A DNA stretch of 64,000 bases from an uncultured Clostridia bacterium (GTDB taxonomy: Bacteria > Bacillota > Clostridia > TANB77 > CAG-508), in NCBI GenBank assembly GCA_934120315.1, contig CAKOTX010000002.1, forward strand, positions 62,001 through 126,000, read 5' to 3'. Within the stretch, counting starts at the first letter, position 1; each line of letters opens with the position of its first letter. The position numbers and the translations under genes are program-made. The notes beneath the pieces are model-generated. The model was not told the origin of the DNA. It saw only the letters and a list, made by a program, of their open reading frames with translations, and made no database searches. Shown in pieces: positions 9,800 through 18,555 of the stretch.

Positions 9800-10336
9800 A
9801 TGTCAAGAATAGGAAATAAACACATTGTAATACCTGAAGGTGTTGAAGTTAAATTAGACGGACAAAAAATAACTGTAAAAGGACCTAAAGGTACATTAGA
9901 AAGAGAAATACATAAAAATATTTCTGTATCTATTGAAAACAATACAATTATAGTAAAAAGACCAAATGATGAAGCTTTAAACAGAAGCTTACATGGTTTA
10001 ACAAGAACATTAATCAATAATATGATAAATGGTGTTGAAAAAGAATATACAAGAGAATTACAAATAAATGGTGTTGGTTACAGAGTTGCAAAACAAGGTA
10101 ACAACTTAAATTTAACATTAGGATATTCTCATCCAGTAATATTTGAAGCACCAGCTGGAATTTCATTTGACGTTCCAAACGCTAATACAATCATAGTTAG
10201 AGGTGTTGACAAAGAATTAGTTGGTCAAACAGCAGCTAACATCAGAACAAAGAGACCACCTGAAGTATATAGAGGTAAAGGTATCAAATATGCTGAAGAA
10301 GTTATTAGACGTAAGGAAGGTAAGACAGGTAAATAA
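9800..10336 (+). CDS. rplF: 50S ribosomal protein L6
   Basis: 178 residues, standard two-repeat L6 fold; motifs [35 protein letters not shown] and [20 protein letters not shown]. An unusually long 108-bp spacer separates it from rpsH, including a GGCG-AA-CGCC mini-hairpin at about 9763-9772, so some independent regulation or processing is possible. RBS AGAAAGG. Confidence 0.97.
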   Translation: MSRIGNKHIVIPEGVEVKLDGQKITVKGPKGTLEREIHKNISVSIENNTIIVKRPNDEALNRSLHGLTRTLINNMINGVEKEYTRELQINGVGYRVAKQGNNLNLTLGYSHPVIFEAPAGISFDVPNANTIIVRGVDKELVGQTAANIRTKRPPEVYRGKGIKYAEEVIRRKEGKTGK

Positions 10337-10353
10337 TTGAAAGGAGATTAAAA

Positions 10354-10713
10354 ATGGTTAGTAAAACAGATAGAAAATTAGAAAGAACTAGAAGACATGC
10401 TAGAGTTAGAACTAAAGTATCTGGAACAGCAGAAAGACCAAGACTATGTGTATATAGAAGCAATACAAATATCTATGCTCAAATCATAGATGATGTTGCT
10501 GGAAATACATTAGTATCTGCTTCAACATTAGATAAAGAAGTTAAAACTAAAAATTCTAATGTAGAAGCTGCTAAAGAAGTTGGAGCTTTAATCGCAAAAA
10601 GAGCATCAGCTAAGAAAATCAAAACTGTAGTATATGATCGTAGTGGATATATATACCATGGTGTTGTAAAAGCATTAGCTGAAGCCGCAAGAGAAGGAGG
10701 CTTAGAATTCTAA
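10354..10713 (+). CDS. rplR: 50S ribosomal protein L18
   Basis: 119 residues. Arg-rich N-terminus ([24 protein letters not shown]) and the C-terminal [26 protein letters not shown] are canonical. Binds 5S rRNA with L5. Its stop overlaps the rpsE start (TAATGG). Confidence 0.98.
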   Translation: MVSKTDRKLERTRRHARVRTKVSGTAERPRLCVYRSNTNIYAQIIDDVAGNTLVSASTLDKEVKTKNSNVEAAKEVGALIAKRASAKKIKTVVYDRSGYIYHGVVKALAEAAREGGLEF

Positions 10714-11204
10714 TGGAAGAAAATAAAATGCCAGAATTAAAAGAAAAAGTAGTAGCTATTAATAGAGTTGCAAAAGTAGTAAAAGGTGGTAGAACATTTA
10801 GATTCAGTGCTGTAGTTATCGTTGGAGATGGTGCAGGACATGTTGGAATCGGAAATGGTAAAGCTGCTGAAGTACCAGATGCTATCAAAAAAGCTATTCA
10901 AGAAGCTAAGAAAAACTTAGTTGAAGTTCCAATTGTTGGAACAACAGTACCTCATGAATTTATAGGAGAATTTGGTAGTGCAAAAGTTATGTTAAAACCA
11001 GCTAAGGTTGGTACAGGACTTATTACTGGAGGAAGTGTAAGACCAGTACTTGAATTAGCAGGATACAGAGATGTACGTACAAAAGTTATTGGAACAAACA
11101 ATCCAAGAAACGTTGTATATGCAACTATCGAAGGTTTAAAGAACATGAGAACAATTGAACAAGTAGCTAAAAAGAGAAATAAAAAAGTTGACGAAATAAT
11201 GTAA
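10713..11204 (+). CDS. rpsE: 30S ribosomal protein S5
   Basis: 163 residues. It has the double-stranded-RNA-binding-like N-terminal domain ([36 protein letters not shown]) and the [29 protein letters not shown] region. The ATG at 10713 shares a base with the rplR stop. In most bacteria rpmD (L30) follows; here only 39 bp separate rpsE from rplO and no L30 frame is present. Confidence 0.98.
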   Translation: MEENKMPELKEKVVAINRVAKVVKGGRTFRFSAVVIVGDGAGHVGIGNGKAAEVPDAIKKAIQEAKKNLVEVPIVGTTVPHEFIGEFGSAKVMLKPAKVGTGLITGGSVRPVLELAGYRDVRTKVIGTNNPRNVVYATIEGLKNMRTIEQVAKKRNKKVDEIM

Positions 11205-11243
11205 TTAATAAGGATAAATAAAAAATAAGGAGGTGCGAACAGA

Positions 11244-11678
11244 ATGAAGTTAGGAGAATTAAAACCAGCTGTTGAAAAGAAAACAAGAAGAAGAGTTGGA
11301 CGTGGTATTGGTTCTGGATTAGGAAAAACATCAGGAAAAGGACATAAAGGACAAAAAGCAAGAAGCGGCGGTGGAGTAAGAAGAGGATTCGAAGGAGGTC
11401 AAACACCATTATATAGACGTTTACCAAAAAGAGGATTCACAAATATCCATGCAAATAACTATACAGAAGTAACATTAACTATGTTAAACAAATCTAAAGC
11501 AACAGATGTAACAGCAGAAAGCTTAGTAGAAGAAGGAATAATCGGAAAAGTAAATGATGGAATCGTAGTTTTAGGAACAGGAAAATTAGAGAAAAAATTA
11601 AATGTTAAAGCTACAAGATTTACTGCATCTGCTAAGGAAAAAATTGAAGCTCTAGGCGGAAAGGCAGAGGTGATTTAG
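11244..11678 (+). CDS. rplO: 50S ribosomal protein L15
   Basis: 144 residues. The glycine-rich N-terminus ([21 protein letters not shown]) and the [20 protein letters not shown] segment are canonical. RBS AAGGAGGTG. It directly follows rpsE, and its stop codon is immediately followed by the TTG start of secY. Confidence 0.98.
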   Translation: MKLGELKPAVEKKTRRRVGRGIGSGLGKTSGKGHKGQKARSGGGVRRGFEGGQTPLYRRLPKRGFTNIHANNYTEVTLTMLNKSKATDVTAESLVEEGIIGKVNDGIVVLGTGKLEKKLNVKATRFTASAKEKIEALGGKAEVI

Positions 11679-12998
11679 TTGTTTAAAACGATAAAAAACG
11701 CTTTAAAAACACCCGATGTAAGAAAAAGACTTATATACACATTAATACTTATTGTTTTGTTTAGATTAGGATGTTACATTACAGTGCCTGGTGTAAATAC
11801 AATAGTATTAAATGAAGCAATGACTTCATCAAATGGAATCGCAGGATTTATAGATATAATTTCAGGAGGAGCTTTTTCAAGATTTTCAATTTTTGCAATG
11901 TCAATAAGTCCATACATAACAGCATCAATTGTTGTTCAATTATTGGCAATGGTAATACCTTCATTAGAAAGAATGGCTAAAGAAGGTGGAGAAGAAGGTA
12001 GAAAAGTAATGAATAGATGGACTAAGATTATTACATTAATCTTAGCTCTAATCGAAGCAATTGGAATTTATCTATCATATAGAAATGCTGGAGTATTCAT
12101 TAATCCAGGATGGCTAACAGGAATTTTAATTGTTGCATCTTTAGTTGCAGGAACATCTTTGTTAATGTGGCTTGGAGAACAAATTACAAGTAAAGGAATT
12201 GGAAATGGTATATCAATTATAATCTTTATTGGTATTATATCTGGTTTACCATCAGGAGTAACAACTATTTGGAATTTGATATTCACATCTTCAGGATTTA
12301 ACACAATAGGACTATTAACTGCTTTAGGAATTATAATAGGAGCACTTATCTTAGTTGCTGGAGTTGTATTTGTACAAGAAGCAGAAAGAAGAGTACCTGT
12401 TCAATACTCAAAGAGAGTACAAGGAAGAAAAATGGTTGGTGCACAAAGCACACATATACCATTAAAATTAGCAATGGCTGGAGTTATGCCAGTAATATTC
12501 GCATCATCATTCATGACATTCCCAGCAATGGTAATATCAATGTTTGTAAAAGATATCTCAACATTAAATGGATTTTGGGCAGGAGTTTATAAGTTCTCTA
12601 TTGCTACATCATCATCAAGTGTTGGATGGGGATATTCATTAGCTAATGCAATAGTATATTTAATATTAATTATGGGATTCACATTCTTCTATACTTATGC
12701 TACATTTAATCCAGCAGAAGTATCAAACAATATCAAGAAAAATGGTGGATTCATACCAGGAATTAGAGCTGGTAAGCCAACAACAGATTATTTATCATCT
12801 GTAATATCTAAATTAACAATATTCGGAGGATTATTCTTAGCTGTTATAGCAATCATCCCAATGTTATTAAGATTTACAAGCTTGAATGTTTCATTTGGTG
12901 GAACTTCAATATTAATCGTTGTAGGTGTTGCACTTGAAACAGTACAACAATTAGAATCTCAATTAGTAATGAGACATTATAAAGGATTCTTAGAATAG
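11679..12998 (+). CDS. secY: Preprotein translocase subunit SecY
   Basis: 439 residues with ten hydrophobic segments, the channel-forming subunit of the Sec translocon. Conserved pieces are RLIYTLILIVLFRLGCYITVPGV, the GGAFSRFSIFAMSISPYI plug/TM2 region, RRVPVQYSKRVQGRK and the NPAEVSNNIKKNGGFIPGIRAG loop. The start is TTG at 11679 directly after the rplO stop, with AGAGGTGA just upstream in rplO. A strong terminator follows. Confidence 0.97.
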   Translation: MFKTIKNALKTPDVRKRLIYTLILIVLFRLGCYITVPGVNTIVLNEAMTSSNGIAGFIDIISGGAFSRFSIFAMSISPYITASIVVQLLAMVIPSLERMAKEGGEEGRKVMNRWTKIITLILALIEAIGIYLSYRNAGVFINPGWLTGILIVASLVAGTSLLMWLGEQITSKGIGNGISIIIFIGIISGLPSGVTTIWNLIFTSSGFNTIGLLTALGIIIGALILVAGVVFVQEAERRVPVQYSKRVQGRKMVGAQSTHIPLKLAMAGVMPVIFASSFMTFPAMVISMFVKDISTLNGFWAGVYKFSIATSSSSVGWGYSLANAIVYLILIMGFTFFYTYATFNPAEVSNNIKKNGGFIPGIRAGKPTTDYLSSVISKLTIFGGLFLAVIAIIPMLLRFTSLNVSFGGTSILIVVGVALETVQQLESQLVMRHYKGFLE

Positions 12999-13006
12999 AA
13001 TAAAGA

Positions 13007-13039
13007 TAGCACTTATCAAAAGATAAGTGTTATTTTTTT
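13007..13039 (+). terminator. Intrinsic terminator after secY
   Basis: Stem TAGCACTTATC with GATAAGTGTTA around an AAAA loop, followed by seven T. It ends the S10-spc transcript before adk. Confidence 0.9.
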
Positions 13040-13049
13040 GATTAAATTG

Positions 13050-13078
13050 TTGACAAAATGGGTAAAATAGGCTAAAAT
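13050..13078 (+). promoter_or_regulatory. Promoter of adk-map
   Basis: TTGACA (13050-13055), 17-bp spacer, TAAAAT (13073-13078). The leader contains a hairpin with arms GCCTCTAA (13104-13111) and TTAGGGGC (13116-13123) followed by ATATATTTTTT, a possible attenuator. Confidence 0.85.
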
Positions 13079-13162
13079 AAGATTGCAAAAATACGAAAGA
13101 AAAGCCTCTAAGAAATTAGGGGCATATATTTTTTCGAGGGAAAAGAGAAAGGAAGAATAAAT

Positions 13163-13828
13163 ATGAATATTATTATGTTAGGTGCACAAGGCACAGGAAA
13201 AGGAACTGTTGCAGGATTAATTAGTGAGCAAACAGGATTACCACAAATATCAACAGGAGATATATTCAGAAAAAATATAAGTGAAAAAACACCATTAGGA
13301 GTAGAAGCAGACAAATATATATCAAAAGGAAACTTAGTACCAGATGAAATTACAGTACCAATGGTAGAAGATAGATTAACATGGGATGATGCAAAAAATG
13401 GTGTAATATTAGATGGATTCCCAAGAACAATTGAACAAGCAGAAAAATTAGACAAAATGTTAGAAGCAAAAGGAGAAAAAATAGATTTAGTAATAAATTT
13501 AGTAACACCAAAAGAAGAAATTATAGATAGAATGTTAACAAGAAGAGTTTGCACAAACCCTGATTGTAAAGCAACATACAACATCAAACTACATCCACCT
13601 GTAAAAGAAGGAATCTGTGATAAATGTGGTGCTCCACTAAAACAAAGAGCAGATGATTCTGATCCAGAAGCAATAAAAAGAAGATTAGAGATATACGAAG
13701 AAAAAACAAGCCCATTAGTAGAATATTACAAAAATAAAGGTGTATTAATAACAGAAACAGTAAGTATCTCAATAAATAGAATGGGTAAAGATGTAGCAGA
13801 AGATGTTGTAAGAGATATAAAAAAATAG
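13163..13828 (+). CDS. adk: Adenylate kinase
   Basis: 221 residues, standard long form. P-loop GAQGTGKGT (about 7-15), DGFPRT (about 84-89), and a LID domain with a Cys4 zinc site (CTNPDC...CDKC, about 130-155) as in Gram-positive enzymes. It interconverts ATP+AMP and 2 ADP. Between secY and map, the usual Firmicutes order, but here with its own promoter and leader. RBS AAAGGAAG. Confidence 0.97.
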   Translation: MNIIMLGAQGTGKGTVAGLISEQTGLPQISTGDIFRKNISEKTPLGVEADKYISKGNLVPDEITVPMVEDRLTWDDAKNGVILDGFPRTIEQAEKLDKMLEAKGEKIDLVINLVTPKEEIIDRMLTRRVCTNPDCKATYNIKLHPPVKEGICDKCGAPLKQRADDSDPEAIKRRLEIYEEKTSPLVEYYKNKGVLITETVSISINRMGKDVAEDVVRDIKK

Positions 13829-13859
13829 TTGTTTTAAATAGAAAGGAAGCGTAGAAACA

Positions 13860-14630
13860 ATGGTTACAATAAAATCAAAAAGAGAAATTGAACTAATGAG
13901 AGAAGCAGGACGTGTAACAGCGCTAACACATAAAGCAATAGAAGATGCAATAAAGCCAGGAATGACAACAGCAGACATTGATAGAATAGCAGAAGAAACA
14001 ATGAAAAAATATGGTGCAGTTTCTGCAGAAAAAGGATATGATCCAGGAATAAGGGGAGTTCCTCCTTATCCTGCTGCAACATGTATTTCAATTAATGATG
14101 AAGTAATACATGGAGTTCCATCATCAAAAAGAGTTATTAAAGATGGTGATATTGTAAGTGTAGATTTAGTAGCATTAAAAAATGGATATAATGGAGATGC
14201 TGCAAGAACATTTTTAGTAGGAAATGTTTCAAAAGAGGCAAGAAGACTTGTAGAAGTTACAAAACAAGCATTTTTTGAAGGAATAAAATATGCTAAAAAA
14301 GGAAACAGAATTGGAGATGTTTCACACGCAATTGGTGAATATGTAAAATCACAAGGATATTCAGTTGTAAGAGAATTTGAAGGACATGGAATTGGAAAAG
14401 AAATGCATGAAGAACCAGAAATACCAAATTACGGAAAAGCTGGTAGAGGAATTAGACTAGAACCAGGCATGACATTGGCAATTGAACCAATGGTTATAGC
14501 AGGAAAACCAGACATCTGGGAATTAGAAGATGGATGGACAATTGTAACACAAGATGGAAGTTGGGCTGCACATTATGAAAATACAATTTTAATTACAGAA
14601 AATGAGCCAGAAGTATTGACAATGCTATAA
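13860..14630 (+). CDS. map: Methionine aminopeptidase, type I
   Basis: 256 residues. The five metal ligands of type I enzymes are visible: two Asp (VSVDLVAL and NGDAARTF), His (GHGIGKEMHEEPEIPNYG), Glu (LAIEPM) and a terminal Glu (HYENTILITE). It removes N-terminal Met from nascent proteins in the cytosol. It follows adk by 31 bp in one transcript. The 3' end contains the -35 box of the infA promoter. Confidence 0.97.
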   Translation: MVTIKSKREIELMREAGRVTALTHKAIEDAIKPGMTTADIDRIAEETMKKYGAVSAEKGYDPGIRGVPPYPAATCISINDEVIHGVPSSKRVIKDGDIVSVDLVALKNGYNGDAARTFLVGNVSKEARRLVEVTKQAFFEGIKYAKKGNRIGDVSHAIGEYVKSQGYSVVREFEGHGIGKEMHEEPEIPNYGKAGRGIRLEPGMTLAIEPMVIAGKPDIWELEDGWTIVTQDGSWAAHYENTILITENEPEVLTML

Positions 14631-14644
14631 AAATATTATATAAT
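14616..14644 (+). promoter_or_regulatory. Promoter of infA, starting inside map
   Basis: TTGACA (14616-14621) lies in the last codons of map, with a 17-bp spacer and TATAAT (14639-14644). The ~85-nt leader has a CATGGA-TTT-TCCATG hairpin near 14688-14702. Confidence 0.85.
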
Positions 14645-14735
14645 GTATGAGTTAATACTGAAAAAAATGGAAAAAAGTATTTTTATTCATGGATTTTCCA
14701 TGATAAAAAGCTCTTTAAGAAGGAGGTAAGAAGAC

Positions 14736-14954
14736 TTGGCAAAGGAAGATGTTATAGAAGTAGAAGGAACAGTAGTTGAAACACTACCAAATACTAATTT
14801 CAAAGTAGAACTTGAAAATGGACATCAAATTTTAGCACATATCTCAGGAAAATTGAGAATGAATTATATCAAAATTTTACCAGGAGATAAAGTTAAAGTT
14901 GAATTATCACCATATGATTTGACAAGAGGAAGAATCACTTGGAGAGCAAAATAA
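14736..14954 (+). CDS. infA: Translation initiation factor IF-1
   Basis: 72 residues, the usual length, a single OB fold ([52 protein letters not shown]). The start is TTG at 14736, 7 nt after AAGGAGGT; no other start fits. It occupies the A site during 30S initiation. Own promoter inside map, followed by rpmJ. Confidence 0.97.
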   Translation: MAKEDVIEVEGTVVETLPNTNFKVELENGHQILAHISGKLRMNYIKILPGDKVKVELSPYDLTRGRITWRAK

Positions 14955-15006
14955 TAGTCAATTAATTAACCCAAAAATATAAATACTATTAAAGGAGGGA
15001 AATCTA

Positions 15007-15120
15007 ATGAAAGTAAGACCATCAGTAAAGAAAATGTGTGACAAATGCAAAGTAATAAAAAGAAAAGGTGTAATTAGAGTTATATGTGAAAACCCTAAAC
15101 ACAAACAAAGACAAGGATAA
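15007..15120 (+). CDS. rpmJ: 50S ribosomal protein L36
   Basis: 37 residues. [20 protein letters not shown] followed by [13 protein letters not shown], with the zinc ligands C-x2-C...C-x4-H (about residues 11-32) of the zinc-binding type. RBS AAAGGAGGG 6 nt upstream. In its usual place between infA and rpsM. Confidence 0.97.
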   Translation: MKVRPSVKKMCDKCKVIKRKGVIRVICENPKHKQRQG

Positions 15121-15130
15121 TTTTAGCTTA

Positions 15131-15261
15131 TAACACAAATTAGGTAGCGGCTGTTAAACTTAAATGTTTACATATCGAATTTGTGTTTATATATATGTCC
15201 AAAATAAAACTTAAAGATCTATTAATTTAGATGCATTTCACCTTTAAGCAAAATTAGGACA
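15131..15261 (+). ncRNA. Structured leader upstream of rpsM, candidate alpha-operon regulatory RNA
   Basis: The 200-bp gap between rpmJ and rpsM holds two clear stem-loop units. The first is closed by AACACAAATT (15132-15141) and AATTTGTGTT (15178-15187), 10 perfect pairs. The second is closed by TGTCC (15196-15200) and GGACA (15257-15261), with inner stems CTTAAAG/CTTTAAG (15210-15216/15242-15248) and ATCTA/TAGAT (15217-15221/15228-15232). No reading frame is supported. The rpsM ribosome binding site follows about 45 nt downstream. Autoregulation by S4 is an inference from other alpha operons. Confidence 0.6.
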
Positions 15262-15320
15262 ACACTACAACGAACATAAAAGTTCAAATTAAAAAAGAAA
15301 AAATTTGGAGGTGCAAAAAC

Positions 15321-15695
15321 ATGGCTCGTATAGCAGGAGTAGACTTACCTAAAGAAAAAAGAGTTGAAATAGGACTTACATATATCTATGGTATAGGAGT
15401 TGCTAGTTCAAATAAAATATTAGCAAAAGCTGGAGTTAATCCAGATACAAGAGTTAAAGACTTAACTGATGACGAAGTTAATAGCATAAGAAAAGTTATT
15501 GACGAATCATACAAAGTTGAAGGTGATTTAAGAAGAGAAGTAGCTCTTAATATAAAAAGACTAACAGAAATTGGATGTTATAGAGGATTAAGACATAGAA
15601 GAAGTCTTCCAGTAAGAGGACAAAGAACAAAAACTAATGCTCGTACAAGAAAAGGTCCAAGAAAATTAGTAAGCAGATCTAAAAAAGCTGTATAA
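15321..15695 (+). CDS. rpsM: 30S ribosomal protein S13
   Basis: 124 residues. Starts [25 protein letters not shown] and ends in the basic [25 protein letters not shown] tail that contacts tRNAs and the intersubunit bridge. RBS TTTGGAGGTG. First gene of the alpha section (S13-S11-S4-RpoA-L17). Confidence 0.98.
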   Translation: MARIAGVDLPKEKRVEIGLTYIYGIGVASSNKILAKAGVNPDTRVKDLTDDEVNSIRKVIDESYKVEGDLRREVALNIKRLTEIGCYRGLRHRRSLPVRGQRTKTNARTRKGPRKLVSRSKKAV

Positions 15696-15745
15696 AACAA
15701 AAATAATTAACGTAATGTTATTTTTGAAGGAGGGAAATAAAGGAA

Positions 15746-16144
15746 ATGGCTAACAAAAATGTAGCGAAAAAACCAGTAGCTAGAAGAAATAGAAAAAACA
15801 TTGATAAAGGTGAAGCTCATATTCACTCTAGCTTTAACAATACAATAGTTACAATAACAGATACAAACGGAAATACAATATCATGGGGAAGTGCTGGAGG
15901 ATTAGGATTCAAAGGTTCTAGAAAAAGCACACCATTCGCAGCTGGAGAAGTTGCTGAAACAGCAGCTAAAGCAGCAATGGAACACGGATTAAAAACAGTT
16001 GAAGTATATGTTAAAGGTCCAGGAGCAGGAAGAGAAGCTGCAATAAGAGCACTTCAATCTGCAGGTCTAGAATTAACAAGTATTAAAGACGTAACACCAA
16101 TCCCACACAATGGTTGTAGACCACCAAAAAGAAGAAGAGTATAA
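15746..16144 (+). CDS. rpsK: 30S ribosomal protein S11
   Basis: 132 residues. Standard motifs: [42 protein letters not shown] and the C-terminal [18 protein letters not shown]. Lines the mRNA path on the 30S platform. RBS AAGGAGGG. A structured 114-bp spacer separates it from rpsD. Confidence 0.98.
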   Translation: MANKNVAKKPVARRNRKNIDKGEAHIHSSFNNTIVTITDTNGNTISWGSAGGLGFKGSRKSTPFAAGEVAETAAKAAMEHGLKTVEVYVKGPGAGREAAIRALQSAGLELTSIKDVTPIPHNGCRPPKRRRV

Positions 16145-16150
16145 TAATAA

Positions 16151-16211
16151 AATTCCTATGGGGACATATTTTGTCCGTCGAGGAATATTAAGGGGAAAAA
16201 TGTGTCCCCTT
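16151..16211 (+). ncRNA. Alternative-hairpin spacer between rpsK and rpsD
   Basis: Two mutually exclusive folds are visible. In one, ATTCCT (16152-16157) pairs with AGGAAT (16181-16186), GGACA with TGTCC inside it, and AAGGGG (16190-16195) with CCCCTT (16206-16211). In the other, GGGGACA plus flanking bases (from 16160) pairs with the segment ending TGTCCCC (16203-16209). It could be an S4 control site, an RNA processing site, or a degenerate member of the dispersed hairpin elements. Confidence 0.45.
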
Positions 16212-16258
16212 GCAAAACAAAAATAAGGTAGAAATATAGAAAGAGGTGTAAATAAAAG

Positions 16259-16885
16259 ATGGCACGTTATACAGACGAACAATGTCGTATTTGCCGTAGA
16301 GAAGGACAAAAATTGTTCTTAAAAGGTTCAAGATGTTATTCTGATAAATGTAGTATCTCTAGAAGAAACTATGCTCCAGGACAACACGGACAAAAAAGAG
16401 CAAAACTTTCTGAATACGGAACACAATTAAGAGAAAAACAAAAAACAAAATCATACTATGGAGTTGGAGAAAAACAATTTAGAGGATATTTCGAAATGGC
16501 ATCTAATAAAAAAGGAGTAACAGGTGAAAACTTATTACAAATATTAGAAAGCAGATTAGACAATGTTGTTTACAGATTAGGATTTGGAGCATCAAGAGCT
16601 CAAGCAAGACAATTAGTAAACCATGGACAATTCGAAGTAAATGGAAGAAGAGTTGATATCCCTTCATACTTAGTAAAAGCTGGAGATGTTATAACAGTTA
16701 GAGAAATCAAAAAAGACAATGGAGCAATAAAAGCTAATATAGAAGCAAATGCAGCAAGACCAGTTCCAGCATGGTTAGAATTAAATAACGAAACTTTAAG
16801 TGGTAAAGTAGTAAGATTAGCATCTAGAGAAGATGTTGATATTCCAGTTGAAGAGCATTTAATAGTAGAGCTTTACTCTAAATAG
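16259..16885 (+). CDS. rpsD: 30S ribosomal protein S4
   Basis: 208 residues. N-terminal zinc-type cysteines (CRICRREG...CYSDKC), the [13 protein letters not shown] motif, and the S4 RNA-binding domain ([26 protein letters not shown], about 95-120). Primary 16S binder and autogenous repressor in other bacteria. RBS AAAGAGGTG 11 nt before the ATG. Confidence 0.98.
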   Translation: MARYTDEQCRICRREGQKLFLKGSRCYSDKCSISRRNYAPGQHGQKRAKLSEYGTQLREKQKTKSYYGVGEKQFRGYFEMASNKKGVTGENLLQILESRLDNVVYRLGFGASRAQARQLVNHGQFEVNGRRVDIPSYLVKAGDVITVREIKKDNGAIKANIEANAARPVPAWLELNNETLSGKVVRLASREDVDIPVEEHLIVELYSK

Positions 16886-16909
16886 TTTTTAAAATATTAG
16901 GAGGTAGAA

Positions 16910-17857
16910 ATGATAGAATTTGAAAAGCCAAATATTGAATGTCTAGAGGTTGATGACACAAATAATTATGCAAAATTTGTATGCGAACCATTAGAAAGAG
17001 GATATGGTGTAACAATAGGAAATTCATTAAGACGTATATTACTATCATCTTTAACAGGATGTGCAATTACAAGTGTTAAAATTGAGGGTGTATTACATGA
17101 ATTTTCAAGCATACCAAATGTTGTAGAAGATGTACCAGAAATTATAGTTAACTTGAAAAATGTTAGACTAAAATTTGCTGAAAACGAAGAAAAAGTCATG
17201 AGAATTAACTTTAAAGGTGAAGGAGAAGTAACTGCAGGAGATATCATTACAGATGGAACTGTAGAAATATTAAATCCAGACTTACATATAGCAACTGTAT
17301 CAGAAGGTGGACAGTTGATAATGGAATTGACAGCAGATATGGGAAGAGGATATTCCCCTTCAGAAAAGAATAAAAAACCTAACCAAGACATATCTGTGCT
17401 TCCAATAGATTCAATTTATACACCAGTAAAAAAAGTAAATTATCAAGTAAAAAACACTAGAGTAGGCCAAATGGTTGACTATGATAAGCTAATTATCGAA
17501 GTTTGGACAGATGGTAGTTTAAAAGCTCATGAAGCTTTAAGCTTAGCTGCTAAAGTTATGACAGGACATTTAGAATTATTCATAGATTTATCTGAAGCAA
17601 CAAGAAATACACAAGTAATGATAGAAAAAGAAGAATCTAAAAAAGAGAAAGTTTTAGAAACATCAATCGAAGAACTAGAATTATCTGTACGTTCATTCAA
17701 CTGCTTAAAGAGAGCAGGAATAGCTACAGTAGAGGATTTAACAAACAGATCTGAAAGTGATATGATGAAAGTTAGAAATTTAGGAAAGAAATCATTAGAT
17801 GAAGTAATTGCAAAATTACATTCATTAGGCTTAAATTTCGCTGAAGAAGACGAATAA
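16910..17857 (+). CDS. rpoA: DNA-directed RNA polymerase subunit alpha
   Basis: 315 residues, normal length. N-terminal dimerisation domain ([19 protein letters not shown]) and a C-terminal domain (about 250-312) with [19 protein letters not shown], carrying the Arg and Asn that contact UP-element DNA and the LGKKSLDEV motif. Nearly the same CTD sequence recurs inside the helicase at 38069-41077. RBS TAGGAGG. Confidence 0.98.
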   Translation: MIEFEKPNIECLEVDDTNNYAKFVCEPLERGYGVTIGNSLRRILLSSLTGCAITSVKIEGVLHEFSSIPNVVEDVPEIIVNLKNVRLKFAENEEKVMRINFKGEGEVTAGDIITDGTVEILNPDLHIATVSEGGQLIMELTADMGRGYSPSEKNKKPNQDISVLPIDSIYTPVKKVNYQVKNTRVGQMVDYDKLIIEVWTDGSLKAHEALSLAAKVMTGHLELFIDLSEATRNTQVMIEKEESKKEKVLETSIEELELSVRSFNCLKRAGIATVEDLTNRSESDMMKVRNLGKKSLDEVIAKLHSLGLNFAEEDE

Positions 17858-17872
17858 AGGAAGGTGAAAAAA

Positions 17873-18382
17873 TTGGCAACAAACAGAAAATTAGGTAGAA
17901 CTACTGATATAAGAAATGCAATGTTAAAAACATTAACAACAGATTTAATATTACACGGAAAAGTTGAAACAACAGAAGCTAGAGCAAAAGAAGTAAAAGC
18001 AATCGCTGATAGTTTAATAGCTTTAGCAATCAAAGAAAAAGACAACTTCGAAACTGTAGATGTAAAAGTAGTAAAAGCAAAACTAGATTCTAAAGGTAAT
18101 AAAGTTACAGAATTAGTAAAAAGCAAAAATGGTAATGAATATCTAAAAGTTGTTAAAGAAGAGAAAACAGAAAAAAGACAAAAAGATATGCCATCAAGAT
18201 TAAATGCAAGAAGAAAAATGATGACAAAATTAAATAAAGTAAAAGATACAGATGTAATAGGAAAATTATTTAACGAAATCGCTCCTAAATACGAAGGTAG
18301 AGTTGGAGGATATACAAGAATCGTTAAAGCTGGACCACGTAAAGGTGATGCAGCAGAAGTTGCTATATTACAACTAGTTTAA
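17873..18382 (+). CDS. rplQ: 50S ribosomal protein L17 with internal insertion
   Basis: 169 residues from TTG 17873, which gives MATNRKLGRTTD as in other L17 proteins and sits 6-7 nt after AAGGAAGGTG. A GTG at 17864 would add three residues but overlaps that site. L17 is usually about 113-125 residues; this one has an insertion of about 45 lysine/valine-rich residues (about 52-100) before the conserved LNARRKMMTKL and GGYTRIVKAGPRKGD segments. Last gene of the superoperon. Confidence 0.95.
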   Translation: MATNRKLGRTTDIRNAMLKTLTTDLILHGKVETTEARAKEVKAIADSLIALAIKEKDNFETVDVKVVKAKLDSKGNKVTELVKSKNGNEYLKVVKEEKTEKRQKDMPSRLNARRKMMTKLNKVKDTDVIGKLFNEIAPKYEGRVGGYTRIVKAGPRKGDAAEVAILQLV

Positions 18383-18392
18383 TTGAATATAA

Positions 18393-18512
18393 ATTATCAA
18401 GAGTGGAGTAGAGAACGGCTCGTTAATCCCACAGCAACCTATCGATAGACAAGGTGCTAAAACCGGCAAAGCATTGGCTTTGAGTGATGATTGAATAAAA
18501 GTGAACTCTTAG
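18393..18512 (+). promoter_or_regulatory. SAM-I (S-box) riboswitch upstream of metK
   Basis: The conserved S-box core is visible: ATCAAGAG at 18396-18403, a CAGCAACCT stretch near 18432, AAGGTGCTAAA, and CGGCAAAGC leading to GAGTGATGA. P1 forms between AAGAGT (18399-18404) and AACTCTT (18504-18510). It senses S-adenosylmethionine and switches off metK when SAM is high, an expected feedback. No good promoter was seen between rplQ and the aptamer. Confidence 0.93.
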
Positions 18513-18538
18513 CATATGCTGGGGGTTTATTTTTATTA
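18504..18538 (+). terminator. SAM riboswitch expression-platform terminator
   Basis: AACTC (18504-18508) can pair with GGGTT near 18523-18527, enclosing AGCATATGCT, followed by TTATTTTTATT. It shares the AACTC strand with P1 of the aptamer, so the two folds interact. Confidence 0.7.
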
Positions 18539-18555
18539 TATAGGAGGAAACAAAA

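Noticed and set aside
18360..18393. Separate promoter for the SAM riboswitch
   Set aside because: TTGCTA is present but no -10 box at proper spacing; readthrough from the alpha operon is equally likely.
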